The notes under the pieces are model-generated. The model did not search any database, was not told where the DNA came from, and worked only from the letters and a program-made list of their open reading frames with translations. A DNA stretch of 64,000 bases from Diploptera punctata (Eukaryota > Arthropoda > Insecta > Blattodea > Blaberidae): positions 915,001 through 979,000 of the forward strand of contig JASPKZ010010276.1 in NCBI GenBank assembly GCA_030220185.1. The letters run 5' to 3'. Below are positions 11,000 to 22,269 of this stretch, one piece after another (the first letter of the stretch is position 1; every line of letters starts with the position of its first letter). The position numbers were made by a program, and so were the translations under genes.

Positions 11000-11415
11000 T
11001 AAACAAAGAAAGCTTCTTATATTTTACAAAGTTTTAGCTATGACTGTACTACTTTATGGCTCGGTAATGTTGGATTCCTAGTAAAAATATGCTAAGAAGA
11101 TTGGAAGCGCGGAAATGAGGTTTCTCCGATATCTGGCAGTATATGCTATATCCTTTTAAACACGAAGAGAAATGAAGATACGCGCAAGAAATACAAATAG
11201 TGTAATATCTAAAAATGTAAGAAAATGGTTTTAATATACCAACAGAACGAATGAAGAAATGCTATCTCATAAAATGTTGAACATTAATAACATTTCATAT
11301 TTTAAACCATGAGAACAAAGAATCCGAGGACGGCTAGCTAAATGATGGTTCCAACAACTATAGGAACAGGAACAGATTGGTCATAATAGAAAGAAGATTG
11401 ATTTTTCCGCACGCT
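11000..11415 (+). mobile_element. LINE-F relic: LINE ORF2 C-terminus, heavily mutated
   Basis: Across several frames it reads LFYKVLAMTVLLYG-like sequence, then LRRLEA and EMRFLRYLAVYA, as in LINE-F copies at 14036 and 51868. Further on come an RGRLAKWWFQQL-like piece and scattered stops. It is 5'-truncated without catalytic motifs and follows directly on an S1 SINE. Confidence 0.7.
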
Positions 11416-11432
11416 ACTGCACAGAAGAGAAA

Positions 11433-11565
11433 TACGTTGTAGAAATATGAGGCGTTGCTGATATTAAGGGCGAACTCGACTTGCATACTCGTTTTTTTAA
11501 CCATAGTGGTTCTCAGAGATAATTCGCCCCTAATATCCGCAACGCCTCACATGTTGTACAACGTG
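11433..11565. repeat. Inverted repeat with about 42 bp arms
   Basis: Left arm 11433-11474 contains GAGGCGTTGCTGATATTAAG and right arm 11522-11565 the complement of GAGGCGTTGCGGATATTAGG. About 46 bp separate the arms. It could be a small foldback element or the hairpin of a larger unit. No coding capacity. Confidence 0.65.
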
Positions 11566-11864
11566 TTGGTCTGGCCTTAACGATTCTCGATATGGTTTGC
11601 ACCAACACACGATGTAATGATAAATCGGTGATAGTGATTAACCCATAACTTACAACTTAAAGAAAACAAGTGTGGATTTTATTTAATGTGGCTTTTTATG
11701 TGGGTAGTTTGAAAATAATAATCTACAAAATAAAATTACAATTTTTAACCAATTTTTTGCTTAATTGTATCGCTTATATATTTTTTTAATGCTTGATACA
11801 TAATTAACGTTTATTTTTTCTAAAAGTAACATAAAAATAAATTTAAAAATAGCATTTAAATGTT

Positions 11865-12176
11865 GTCCACCGCTGTGGTCTCCAGGTAGCGTGCTGTTTT
11901 GTCACGCAGCGAGCCCGAGTTCGATTCCCGGTCGGGACAGGCTCCTGAGTGAGGTTTTTTGAGGGGTTTTCCTCATCTGTAAGATAAATGTCAGAAACCT
12001 TACGGCCCAACGATTTCCGAAAATCATCCGGCCATCATCATCATCATCATCCTTCACCGGTGTGGAAAGCAACAGTAACACTTAAAATTCCCTAGTAAAG
12101 CTGCAAATCATAGCATGAAAATGCTATGATTGCAGTGAAAGACATGCTCTCGGGCAGAATTACTATGGATGGATTA
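11865..12176 (+). mobile_element. S1 SINE copy
   Basis: Head CCACCGCTGTGGTCTCCAGG, B-box-like GAGTTCGATTCCCGG, body with AAGATAAATGTCAG, a (CAT)n stretch and CACCGGTGTGGAAAGC. The 3' end is CGGGCAGAATTACTATGGAT. A short direct repeat AAATGTT at 11858-11864 and 12177-12183 may be the target duplication. Confidence 0.85.
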
Positions 12177-12543
12177 AAATGTTTATACGGAATGTACCCT
12201 TTTTCTTTTTTTTTTAGGTGGCCACCTGGCTACGATTCTGAAATGTTCATTTATTTTATCTTTTATCTCTTTGTGATTGAATTTGCATGAAAAATTTTGC
12301 CCCAGTCATTATTATATTCATTATTGCAATCCCTTCATTTAACCTTTGAATCTGAAATATATTCTGGAAACGTACTGATTACGTATACTGTAATATTTTA
12401 TTGGACAGTATAATAATGAACTAGTATAAATTACTGATGTGTGTTAGTTAATTTGTATACGTCAGACTGATTTGAAATCTTTAATTGCCTATTTTATAGT
12501 ATAACATTTAAATAACATTTAAATAACATTTACAGAAGTATAC

Positions 12544-12665
12544 TGTCGGCCTAACCGATCATTTAGTTTAGCAGAAGTGCTTCAGACTCGTATTGGGAGG
12601 TCCTGGGATCAAACTTTGGGACTTGCCAGGTTTTATTTTGCGTTTCCTCTCTCTTCAGGGGAAAT
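12544..12665 (+). mobile_element. Possible SINE fragment (S5)
   Basis: GGCCTAACCGATCATTTAG and GGTCCTGGGATCAAACTTTG look like degenerate A-box and B-box spacing, followed by TGCGTTTCCTCTC. There is no second copy in the window, so this is tentative. Confidence 0.35.
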
Positions 12666-12739
12666 GATAGTTCATATTTAATTGTTGGGATCCATTTTAG
12701 CATAATCGTCGTTTTATTAACTTATTTATATGCAGATTT

Positions 12740-13000
12740 TCAATGTTCACACATCTTTCTGGCGTAAAGTTTTATTTCCCCTCTCCACTCGTCCACTCCA
12801 TGTCCTCCAGTCCTCGTGTTCCAATTCTTATTTCTCGTCTCTACGAGTTTCGGGGTCCTTCCTTTTTTTTCTTCGTCCAGATGGACACTTTAAATTGTTT
12901 TTCTATGTAATATATATTCTTGCATTCGTCGTACGTGCCCATACCAATTTAATTGCTTATATCTTACATAATCTACCATTGAATATGTAATACTCAGTTT
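12740..13000 (-). mobile_element. LINE ORF2 C-terminal fragment (LINE-J)
   Basis: The minus strand reads YKQLNWYGHVRRMQEYILHR, then a CPSGRRKKKGR basic region and a tail ending at the left. This is the WYGHVRRM...GRRKKKGR signature of LINE ORF2 C-termini. Frames change at least twice. It is unlike the other families in detail, so the family is left open. Confidence 0.65.
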
Positions 13001-13334
13001 ATTCTCGTACGAGTTAATCATAATTTCATGCAATTAAAATAAACCATCTATCTATAATAGCATTACAAAAACAGTTTAAATTTGCAACCAACTAAATGTT
13101 CTATATGCTATACCATAATAGATATTAAAGCATCTGTAATTAAGAATTAAATAAAACATTGTGGTCCTTGATTGATTGTGTTGACTGTAGCCCGATACAT
13201 TTACATAGGCCAGTTAAAGTTTATCCATTTAAGGGTTAAAGAAAATAAAAATTTAAAATTATTTGAATTTGGACTAATAGTAATTTGTCGTACTTTTTTA
13301 TTCTCATTGTGCATGCTTATTTATTACTTCATTT

Positions 13335-13775
13335 GAGATAAGGTGTGATCTAGTGATAAAGTTGCTGCCTCAGACACAGCGGGCCCGGTTTAGATCCAAG
13401 GCCGGAGCAAGTTTCCTGAGACTGGTGTTTTGGAGTTTCTCCTCATCTATAAGACATGTATGAAATTGTAAGACCCAAATGTCCCCGAATACCATTTGGC
13501 CATCATAATCATACGTGTAATATTCTAATTTTTAGTATGTATGAGTGAATGGTGTGCCTTGTATTGTTTCTGAGGTGGCCTTGGCATTGAGCCGAGCACA
13601 CATCCGAGAATGTTCCTCCATGTCCTTGAGTGGTCAAACCAGTATGTGTGTGATCAAGAGTTTAAAATCCTTTCCCAACAGGTAATATCTATGTAAGGCT
13701 CGGGTAGCGTAGAATACGTAAACGTACCTACCTACAAGGGAGAGTTAAACTGAAGTAAAGGGAAAGACAATTTAA
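13335..13775 (+). mobile_element. S6 SINE copy with AAT tail
   Basis: The head is degenerate: GTGATCTAGTGATAAAG, CACAGCGGGCCCGG, then CGGAGCAAGTTTCCTGAG. The body includes AAGACATGTATGAAAT, ACATCCGAGAATG and GTGTGTGATCAAGAGTTTAA. The tail, CTACCTACAAGGGAGAG then TTAAACTGAAG, is the S6 signature. An (AAT)n run follows at 13787-13817. Confidence 0.7.
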
Positions 13776-13786
13776 TGACAATAAAT

Positions 13787-13817
13787 AATAATAATAATAA
13801 TAATAATAACAATAATA
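13787..13817. repeat. (AAT)n microsatellite
   Basis: About ten AAT triplets with one AAC interruption, directly behind the S6 SINE. Confidence 0.9.
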
Positions 13818-14035
13818 AAATTCAAGATCTCGACATCACAGTTTCGGCAGATCTAAGACAAGTACAGAGAAGCGTCTGATGTAAGACTTGAAATGATCTG
13901 AATTTAATTGAATTGAACTTTAACCATTGGTGTAAACATTTTACGAGAAGTACAATTTTACTAACAAGGAAACTGTCAACAATTTCATGCCGAAACCTAC
14001 TTTGAAATCTCTCCCACAAAAGGGTTGTGATGTAC

Positions 14036-14276
14036 TAAAGCGCAGGTGCAGGTCGTCCTTCCAACGACGTTTTGGTCTTCCTACATTTCTTCGGCCTAGA
14101 GGCCTATAATGAAGCAGCTGTTTTGATAAACGATTATTTGGCATTCTTTGTATATGTTCAAACCAATTACGTATATTTGTGTGTATTCTCTCGTTTATAT
14201 TATAGAGTTGTAGTTCATCCCTGATATCTTGACTTCTCTTCAACTGCAAGCCACTAAACTCCAGCGTCAAATATCT
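14036..14276 (-). mobile_element. LINE-F copy: LINE ORF2 C-terminus
   Basis: The minus strand encodes MRYLTLEFSGLQLKRSQDIR, then IRNWFEHIQRMPNNRLSK, LHYRPLGRRNVGRPKRRW and KDDLHLR. This is a LINE ORF2 tail of the same family as 11000 and 51868. One long open frame (13941-14432) runs from antisense S1 through this LINE into element K. It is a chance fusion of three repeats, not a gene. Confidence 0.85.
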
Positions 14277-14283
14277 CATTTGA

Positions 14284-14673
14284 GTCCACTGCTGTGGTCT
14301 CGAGGTAGCGTGCTGCCTTGTCACGCAGCGGGCCCGGGTTCGATCCCCGGTCGGGACAGTTTTTCTGGATGAGATTTTTATCGGGGTTTTCCTCACGTGT
14401 AAGACAAATGTCAGGAAAACTTTAAGGCCCAAACGGTCCCCGAAATCATATGGCTATCGGAATCATCATCATTCATATTCATCTTAGATTAAGCTTAGGA
14501 TTAGGGACTCTCCTGGCGCACCATTATCATCATCATCACCCATCATATCAACGGGGCAACGTAACCCCGCCTCCAGGCGCCCCAATCTCAGAAGTGGGTT
14601 ACAAGTACGCCATGCCAGGAGAGAACACCAGGAATATCGAAAGACAACCTGGGGCACTTGCAAAAAAAAATCG
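14284..14673 (+). mobile_element. S1 SINE, long subtype with target duplication
   Basis: Full tRNA-like head (GCTGTGGTCTCGAGGTAGCG, GGGTTCGATCCCCGG) and a body with AAGACAAATGTCAGG and CGGTCCCCGAAATCATATGG. The longer 3' part has GACTCTCCTGGCGCACC, GAAGTGGGTTACAAGTACGC and GCCAGGAGAGAACACC, ending in an A-run. CATTTGA at 14277-14283 and 14674-14680 is a short target duplication. It matches 40554-40926 (minus) and 54127-54478 (plus). Confidence 0.9.
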
Positions 14674-15059
14674 CATTTGAACTAATAGGGAAATTATACA
14701 ACTCATGAAATGGTAGAATGGATAACCACTACCTGTCGTCCGCGTCGCGTCCCGCCTCACCCCACTTGTTGGATTCTGACTTAAATTTCTGTTCTCTGTA
14801 GTTAAAATCGCCAGATTTTTTTTTTTTGACATGGGCGTCTACATCATTACGCTTCTCTGGGAGAAATTTCAAGGAAGGTTTCGCCAGTTCCTTTGTAAGA
14901 ATTTAAAGCCATTAATTTTCAAAATAGGCCCTATCTTTATTGCTGGTTGGTACTCCTTCATTTCCGAATACAAGATACGGAATAATGCATAGTAGGGAAA
15001 AATCACGTACATTCCATTTACACTTACTTACTAATACCAACATTCAATCTAAAGAAACG

Positions 15060-15150
15060 CCTCCCGACATGTCTTGTCCATGTAAGGTTCGGGTGGTGTT
15101 GGGCACGTAGACCTACCTAAGAAGAGAGAGTTTAAACTAAGGTAAATAAA
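15060..15150 (+). mobile_element. S6 SINE 3' fragment
   Basis: CCCGACATGTCTTGTCCATG, TTCGGGTGGTGTTGGGCACG, GACCTACCTAAGAAGAGAG and TTTAAACTAAGG are the S6 3' end without the head. Confidence 0.65.
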
Positions 15151-15218
15151 GAAAGAAAGGTTAAAGAAGTATAGGCTATTTAATACTAGACATCTAGGTG
15201 GAAAATAGGTTCATTAAT

Positions 15219-16560
15219 TCTTTCTTCTTCTTCTCCTTCTTCTACTACAAGGTTTAGGCTATGCAGCCTGTTCCGGCGAACTTAAAAGTAGAGTCCATCT
15301 TCTACGTGGTCGACCAACATCTCTTGTTCCTCTGGGATTATACAGGAAGGTTCTTTTTGGTATTCTTTCGTTGTTCATTCTCATTAAGTGTTCTGTCCAT
15401 TTCTTATTATTTTCGCTCATTTTATCTTCAATTTTATATATATTTAATTCTTCTCGTATAGTTTCATTCCTTATTCTATCCGCTCTTGTGCATCTTTTCA
15501 CATTACGTAAAAACAGCATTTCCGCAGTCTGTATCCCTGCTTTTATCCCTTGATTTTCATTATCCAATATTCACTTCCAATACAACAACAAAGGAACAGC
15601 CATTGTTTTATATAATTTAAGTTTCGTATCTTTCCTTGTTTTCCGACCTAACGTTCTTTTTATGGTTACACAAATAGCCTGAAATTTATTTACTTTATTT
15701 TCTATATCTTTATTTTCTCTATAACTTATATCACATCCTAAATATTGGAAATGTGATACTTGTTCTATTATTTTATTATCCAGTACAATTTTTGATCTAA
15801 TTGCATATTTACCAATAAATGCCATTACTTTTGACTTATTTATTGATATTTTTACAATTATATCTATTGGCTATTAATTTAAACTTATATGCTAACATTT
15901 GGAGCTCATTTTCAGATTCTGCTAAAAGTACAACATCGTCAGCGAATAATAAAGCATTTATTTTATCTTTATTATCAATTAATATTCCTTCATTAGTTAA
16001 AACCTTCTTCCATTCTTTTAGGATATCGTCCATATAAATATAAAATAATATAGGTGAGAGTGAACACCCTTGTCGTACTCCTTGATTTATTTGAAAAAAT
16101 GTCTTATTTTTAGTCAAATGTTGGTCAATACAAATATTTGTTCCATAGTACAAGCTCTTAACAGTTCCTATAATCTGAATAGGGAGGCCTTTTTCTTTTA
16201 GGATATTCCACAATATTTCCCTGTTTACTCGATCAAATGCTTTATCTAAGTCTATAATTAACAAATGTGTTTCTAGGTTTTTTCTTGTCTTTTGTTTATA
16301 ATCTGACTCAGGGCAAATACTCCATCGGTACAAGATCTTCCTTTTCGGAACCCGTTTTGTTCTTCTGCTAGTGTTACTTCAGTAATTCGTTGTATTCGTT
16401 TTGCTATTATTCTAGCATAGATTTTATGTCCACTATTTAGGAGGGTAATGCCTCTGTAATTAGATGGTTGGTTTCTTTCTCCTTTCTTGTAAATTGGTTT
16501 TACTATACCTTGCCTCCATGTTGTTTTCTTAAAGGAATAAATTATACCCTTATATGTTAA
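15219..16560 (-). mobile_element. LINE-H: reverse transcriptase relic with readable catalytic core
   Basis: This is the best-preserved RT in the window. On the minus strand, after PIYKKGERNQPSNYRGITLL and EEQNGFRKGRSCT come LLIIDLDKAFDRVNRE (motif A), GVRQGCSLSPILF (motif B) and LLFADDVVLLAE (motif C, both Asp present). HFQYLGCDIS (motif E) and a C-terminal RMNNERIPK...GRPRRRW follow. Visible breaks: an indel at an A-run near 16305, a one-base insertion near 15833 between INK and SKVMAFIGK, and a one-base insertion near 15575 in LLLYGSEYW. The 3' end is (GAA)n. The endonuclease and 5' half are missing, so it is inactive. The family is of the R1/Jockey/I-like LINE type; the clade is not assigned. 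Confidence 0.9.
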
Positions 16561-17074
16561 AATATAAGAAAACTGAAGGTAATTTCATATTGCGGAAGCT
16601 AATTTCCTTATAAAACTTTCTTAGAATAAATTTACAAACTTCTTTTCTATTTATTGGTCTCTGATAGACTACCAATATTTTCATGATTACAGCTCCAAGA
16701 TGAAACATTAATTAAGAATGATGTAATAAAACAAACTATGTAATAATTTACCTCCAATACAACTTGAGATTTTATATCCCAGGAAATATAATAAAAACCC
16801 ATCTAATTTCCTCTTCACTACGTTGCTGTGACTCGAAGTAATCAAGTTCAGTGAGATACTCTATATAATTTCATCATTGCTTCTATAACTCTATCGATGT
16901 TCTTAAACTCCTTTTTTTAGAGAATTATGGAGGAATTGGGTTATTCTGATAATAATATTTTTAAAACTTTTACAAATCTTCATCGGATCTACTTCGTAAG
17001 CCACAAACGTAAACTATAAAAAAAATATGTAGGATATATGTACATAGACTATATGCGGTATATATATACCTTTA
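16561..17074. other. AT-rich stretch, nothing recognised
   Basis: No family motif, repeat unit or tRNA-like head seen. Confidence 0.45.
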
Positions 17075-17300
17075 TTGTTTTAAGTACAGGATTTAAACAC
17101 AATAATAGTGAAATACAGCACAAAATGGAAAGAACATTTAGCAAGGATGACTGAGAACAGAATACCAGAACCAGCATATAGCTACTCACCAAGAGGAAGA
17201 AGAAGTTTGGGAAGACCAAAGAAAACGTGGAAAGAGCAGCAATTTGGAGCCGGAACAGGCTAGCAACCGTGACGAGGAAGATGATGATGTTCAAACGGCA
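17075..17300 (+). mobile_element. LINE-H-like ORF2 C-terminal fragment
   Basis: One plus frame reads KYSTKWKEHLARMTENRIPE, then YSPRGRRSLGRPKKTW, then QFGAGTG and a stop. It corresponds to the tail of LINE-H (RMNNERIPK...NPRGTRDVGRPRRRW) in the opposite orientation. It abuts a minus-strand LINE-A. Confidence 0.7.
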
Positions 17301-17326
17301 GTTATTTTTTTTCGGTTCCAAACTCG

Positions 17327-17822
17327 ACATAATTAACTCACTGGCACTATCGAACCAGTAAGTTCATGACCGCGCGAACATAAGCTCTACATGCATCCCT
17401 ATCCTGAGCTAATATTTTCTATTCATCTCCTGTATAATATCTTCCCTCAAATCGTGGTTAATATTATTCTCCTACAAATTGGGCGTGTACCCTCTGGTTT
17501 TCCTACAATAAGCTGCCATGCCCCACTCATGCCACATGTCCTGCCCATCGCAGCCTACGATAATTAACTGTTCTTATTATATGTTTTCGCATAAAGATCA
17601 TGCAGCTTTACTGTTAGGTACTCTTCTCCATTCGCCTGACTGTTCATCTCTCTCTTTGGTCCAAAAATGTACATAAGAAGTTTATTCTCAAATACTCCTA
17701 ATCTCTTCACCTCCCTTAAAGTAAGAGTTCATATTTCGCATTAATTTAATATAAATGGGAGAATAATAGTTTTATATACTTTTATTTTAAAGTTTTTTGA
17801 GAGGCATCGGGACGACAAGAGT
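17327..17822 (-). mobile_element. LINE-A copy 3, degenerate
   Basis: Starting at the left with the LINE-A 3' end (complement of GGTTCGATAGTGCCAGTGAG), it runs back through the GHVARMG, LTLREE and ILPVILYG regions to the segment before LKIYKTIIL. Numerous substitutions and indels destroy the frame, but the nucleotide match to 700-1199 is clear. Confidence 0.8.
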
Positions 17823-18691
17823 CAACGAAACTCGACATATAGGAATCAATTTGAAAAAAAGTAAGAACGATTTCGTTAATCAGCAAATGTTGACTATTAG
17901 GAGTGGAGTAACATCTGAATCGAAAATTTGAAATACGCTATAGCGACTGCAGTTTTCGATTTTTTTAAACCAAACTCGATGTATGTTATTAAAGTAAAGG
18001 TTAAATGTTTTCTTAAGAAAATCAGCGAAATCTGAATGTTAAGAGTGGGGGGTTTACTGAAAGGCCTACTTTAAAAATCACTATAGCTGCCGCCATGATT
18101 GTAACGTCGCAACTTAACTGGTTGCAAACAATTTAATTGACGGAAGAAATAAGAAAATATAAACCAACAAAGTCGGACTCATATATTCGATTTTCTGAGG
18201 AATTCGGGAAAATACCCTGTTCCTTTGTGACGGACTGTTTATATTTATTTCACAGCTCAGAATCCAGGAATAAAGCAGGATTTTTAATATTGCCTAATTC
18301 ATAAAATTCAAGTTAACCCATTCGCTTCAAGTTTAAATGCTGGATGCATTTCTCCAAAAATTGAATTTAAATCACCGTAAATTATATTGTCCGTTTTAAG
18401 GCATTCAAAAGGAACAAAAGATAACGGTACTTAATATCTCAATAAGAGTGAAGACCGAAACACATTCCTCTACTATTCATAAATGTTAACAAAAGATTAC
18501 CCTGCCAAAGAATGTACAAAATATTACGAAATATCTAACAGGCAGAGTTTAGCGAGTGTACCTTGTCTTCTGTGGCGAATTAGTTAATAAATAAGTTTGT
18601 ATTTTAATATTTTTTATGCTTAAATAGGCATATAACCTTAAATTAGAATCTAAATATTTCATTGTTAGTTATTGTAAAATAAGATAATCCC

Positions 18692-18693
<2 letters not shown>
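17823..18693. other. Gene-free stretch
   Basis: No coding signature or obvious repeat structure was found. Confidence 0.4.

Positions 18694-18741
<48 letters not shown>
18694..18741. repeat. (AAT)n microsatellite
   Basis: About sixteen perfect AAT triplets. Confidence 0.95.
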
Positions 18742-18742
<1 letters not shown>

Positions 18743-18859
18743 TTTTATTAGACTATTTAACTCACGCCCCAATAACGTTTCAATGAATTTTCTTTTACAA
18801 CAAATCAGCCATGTTTCATCTCGGTAATTATCGAATTTTGATTACCAAAATACAGAAAG

Positions 18860-19195
18860 CTCCTCCTTGTTCCATTTTGTTCTCCACTAGGGTGCATTCT
18901 TATAACATTGCGATCCTATTTGGCAATAAATAGTATGATGAAGTTGCAGTGATGAACAAATGAAACATAACCAAACATTTCTCATTTGTTTGCAAACATC
19001 GCCGTTTACATTAAATGTATAAATATTTTAAAATAACTATACTTAAATAATGATTTGTGAGTAAACAGCTTAATTTAATTCGTTAAATAGTCCTAACTAA
19101 TATCACTCTTGATTTCCAAATCATCTAGATAGATTCACAAAGTGACTCGTGAATTTATCCGTAATTTGTAAATCTCTCGTGGCATTACTTATGAT
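18860..19195 (-). repeat. Dispersed repeat R7, copy 1
   Basis: In reverse complement it matches 26015-26330. Shared pieces in this orientation: CCACTAGGGTGCA, TATTTGGCAATAAA, TGCAGTGATGA, AAACATCGCC, ACAGCTTAATT, AAATAGTCCTAACTAAT and CTCGTGGCATTAC. It has no coding capacity. The end nearest 19190 corresponds to the hairpin-bearing end of the other copy. Confidence 0.65.
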
Positions 19196-20059
19196 AAAGA
19201 TATTATTAATAATGCTTTTAAAAATTGTCTTAACTCATTGTTGACAAATTCTAAATATTTATATTAAACTTCAAAAATTAATATAATGTTACACTCTCGT
19301 ACATAAAAATAAACTTATTAACTTATTAACTATTATTAAATAATAGACTTATTAACAAATATAAATTAAGAATAATGTCAAGAAGACATAATAATGAACG
19401 TTTTGTCGACGTTTTTATTCTGAATGGAAAAAAAGAATAGCTCTTCAGATAAAATTTGATAATTTCTCCGATTCTATTATTGAGAAAAGTAAATGTTATA
19501 CTTGGAATGAAAATAATCAACGATATTTAAGAAGAAGAATTGATTTTAAATATTTGATAAAGAATAGTATCTCTAGAATTTACTTGATCATCTTCGAACT
19601 CAAGCTTGGAATAAATCTGAATAATTTCAACAACAATTTTTTTTATGAAACGTCTCCTGTGTACCAACCTTTGGTCCCTGAGAAGATAATCCAGCTCTAC
19701 TGCAATTTACCTGAATTTAATCCCAATCCAAACCTGAATACAACAAGAAATCCCTTGTAGGACAAAAATCCTACATCAGCATATAACAAAAAGTTAATTT
19801 TACATAAGATTTAAAGTAATTGATGCAGTAAACTAATTTAGTAGCTCAAACAAAACAATACCTTTTATTAATAAAAGCATGTATAACTATAAAGTAACTC
19901 GAATTATAAATATAGGCCTACAGTTAAATCTCGTTAACCTTTTCTTCTCGAAAAAACAATTTGAATGTATAGAGTTTTCTCCAGTTAGTTTTTTATTTAT
20001 TTATTTAAGGATTATTTCAGTTATATACAAAGGTATCCTCAACCAAAATATACATTTTT
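19196..20059. other. AT-rich gene-free stretch
   Basis: Contains short TTATTAACTTATTAAC duplications at about 19315-19355. No family motif or coding signature. Confidence 0.4.
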
Positions 20060-20185
20060 TTTCTTCCACACTTCCCGGCCTTGCGTGTCTCCTTCTGTCA
20101 TATCTTTGCTTCATGTTGTCTTGAATTCCCTTTATCCACGTTGGCTTTGGTCTACCATTTTCCAGGTATCCATTTCAATACTTCC
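20060..20185 (-). mobile_element. LINE ORF2 C-terminal fragment
   Basis: The minus strand reads NGRPKPTWIKGIQDNMKQRY and then DRRRHARPGS. This is the basic GRPKxxW region found near the C-terminus of LINE polymerases. Only about 40 codons remain. Confidence 0.65.
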
Positions 20186-21204
20186 CGAGGCTATATATTT
20201 TGGTTTTTAGCATTTTTTTTAAATGTATGAGGATCTGGCCCACAGCATCAACTCCCAACCTGGAAGACCAGAGACTTTGTCTGGAGTTCACCATAGATCA
20301 GTTGCTTTCACTGCAGCTAAGAGTCTATATCCACCCTTTATTGCTTCATCCGTCGTCTGCACCATACCGTAGGTCCCCTACTCTGCTGCATCCGCCGTTG
20401 GGGTGTTCACCGTAACCCTGGCTCGGGACCCTCACTTGGTACAGTAAAACTTGCTCAAAGCGGAACCGCATTGGACCAATTTTTTCCGCATTAGGCAAAA
20501 TTCCGCATTATAAAAAACGAAACCTTATTAATATTATTAATATTCATAGAGTACCATATGTCTTTTTTTACGTATCTTGTATTAATTGTAGTTCCGTTGC
20601 CGGTGAAAAGTGAAGTACAATAAAAGCTCCTCGTTGCTTTCTTAGTTAATTTTGTTAATTTAATTATTATTATTCTGTTTAAATATTGTATTTATATATA
20701 TATATATATATTATTATTACTATTTTTATTATTATTCCGGCTTTTACAATGAATATGCATTTTTTCGGTACCCATGTTTACAGTTAACTACACATTTGTT
20801 TCAACACATTTTTCCATTCTTGTCTGTTCATCCATATATCTTCTTATATTTCCCATTCCCTCTTAGTTTCATTGATTCCCTGAATCCACGTAATATTTGG
20901 TCTACCCTTCTTTTTCCTTCCCTGTGGTTCCCAATCCATGATTATCTTAGGTAGTCTTCCTTCTTCCATCCTTCTAATGTGTCCGTACCAATTTAATTGT
21001 TTCTTCTTTATAAAATCTAATATTGAATATTGTACCTGCATTTTTTCTTTTATATATGAATTTCTGATTTTATCCTTCCTGGATATTCTTGCAGCGCGTC
21101 TCCAGTAGTCAATTTCAATGGCGAGCAATTTTTTTTTTTTCATTTGTGCATTTAAAGCCCACACATCAGCTCCATAGCTAATAATGCTTCTGATTATTGT
21201 ATTA

Positions 21205-22235
21205 AATAAATAATAGTTTTAAAAAATTAAAACAACACGCTTTATTAGAAAACCGAACTATAAAAATGAAAAAAATTTTAATTTCCATCACGCTTGGGAT
21301 AAATAATTTTACCATCAAAAGCGTGGGGTGCTCTTTATCAATTAATATATTTGTTAATAAACATATATTGGTAAAAGTAAAAGTCTCTAAGAAGAAAATG
21401 TAAAACTCATAAACAGCACCCCACGCTTTTGATGGTAAAATTACTTATCCCAAGCGTGATGGAAATTAAAATTATTTACATTTTTATAGTTCGGTTTTCT
21501 AATAAAGTTTTTAAAACTATTATTTATTTTCTATTTTTTAGTTTAATATTTTACAGAATAAGATAAAAATATAAATATCTTTAATTTCGATACTATTGTA
21601 GTATGAACCAAAAGTAATACACTTCTAAAATAAACTTCCCAGCCGGATTCGAACCAGCGACCTATGGATTACTGAAATTATATACCACTACAGTTCACCG
21701 CTCTACCAACAGAGCTCTTACAACGATTGACTAAAAAGTCGACAAGTCCGCAACCTATTATACCAATTTTCATTTCTTTGATTTTCTGATGATTCTGGCC
21801 AGGATTTTAGAAACAAAATATGAAATTATTGTATTGTCACGGGTTCTTTACAAGTATACAAAGTTTCAAATCGGTCCAATGTTTCTAAGTGGGTGAAATT
21901 CGTGTTCAAAAATTCCGTTACATAGATACGAAGACACTTTTTTTTATTATCTGACGATTATGGCCAGGATTTTAGAAACAAATACGAAAATATTGTATTG
22001 TCACGGATTTTTTACACGTATACAAAGTTTAAAGTCGATCCAATGTTTCTAAGTGGGTGAAAATCCGTTACATAGATACAAAGACACTTTTTTTAATTTT
22101 CTGATGATTCTGGTCATGATTTTAGAAACAAAAATTAAATTATTGTATTGTCACGCGTCTTTTACAAGTATACAAAGTTTCAAGTCGATCCTATGATTTT
22201 AAGTGGGTGAAAATCGCGTTGAAAGATTCCGTTAC

Positions 22236-22269
<34 letters not shown>

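Larger units (their letters stand above)
13962..14899. mobile_element. Inverted-repeat element K (MITE-like), split by LINE-F and S1
   Basis: Left end 13962-14035 (ACAAGGAAACTGTCAACAAT then ATGCCGAAACCTAC) is the inverted complement of the right end at about 14848-14899 (GGGAGAAATTTCAAGGAAGG then TTCCTTTGT). Interior pieces at 14690-14760 match the intact element K at 51010-51415. LINE-F (14036-14276) and S1 (14284-14673) lie between the two halves, so element K is the oldest layer. Confidence 0.65.

Noticed and set aside
15261..15567. Plus-strand open frames over LINE-H
   Set aside because: Shadow frames opposite the RT coding strand, which shows true motifs A, B, C and E.
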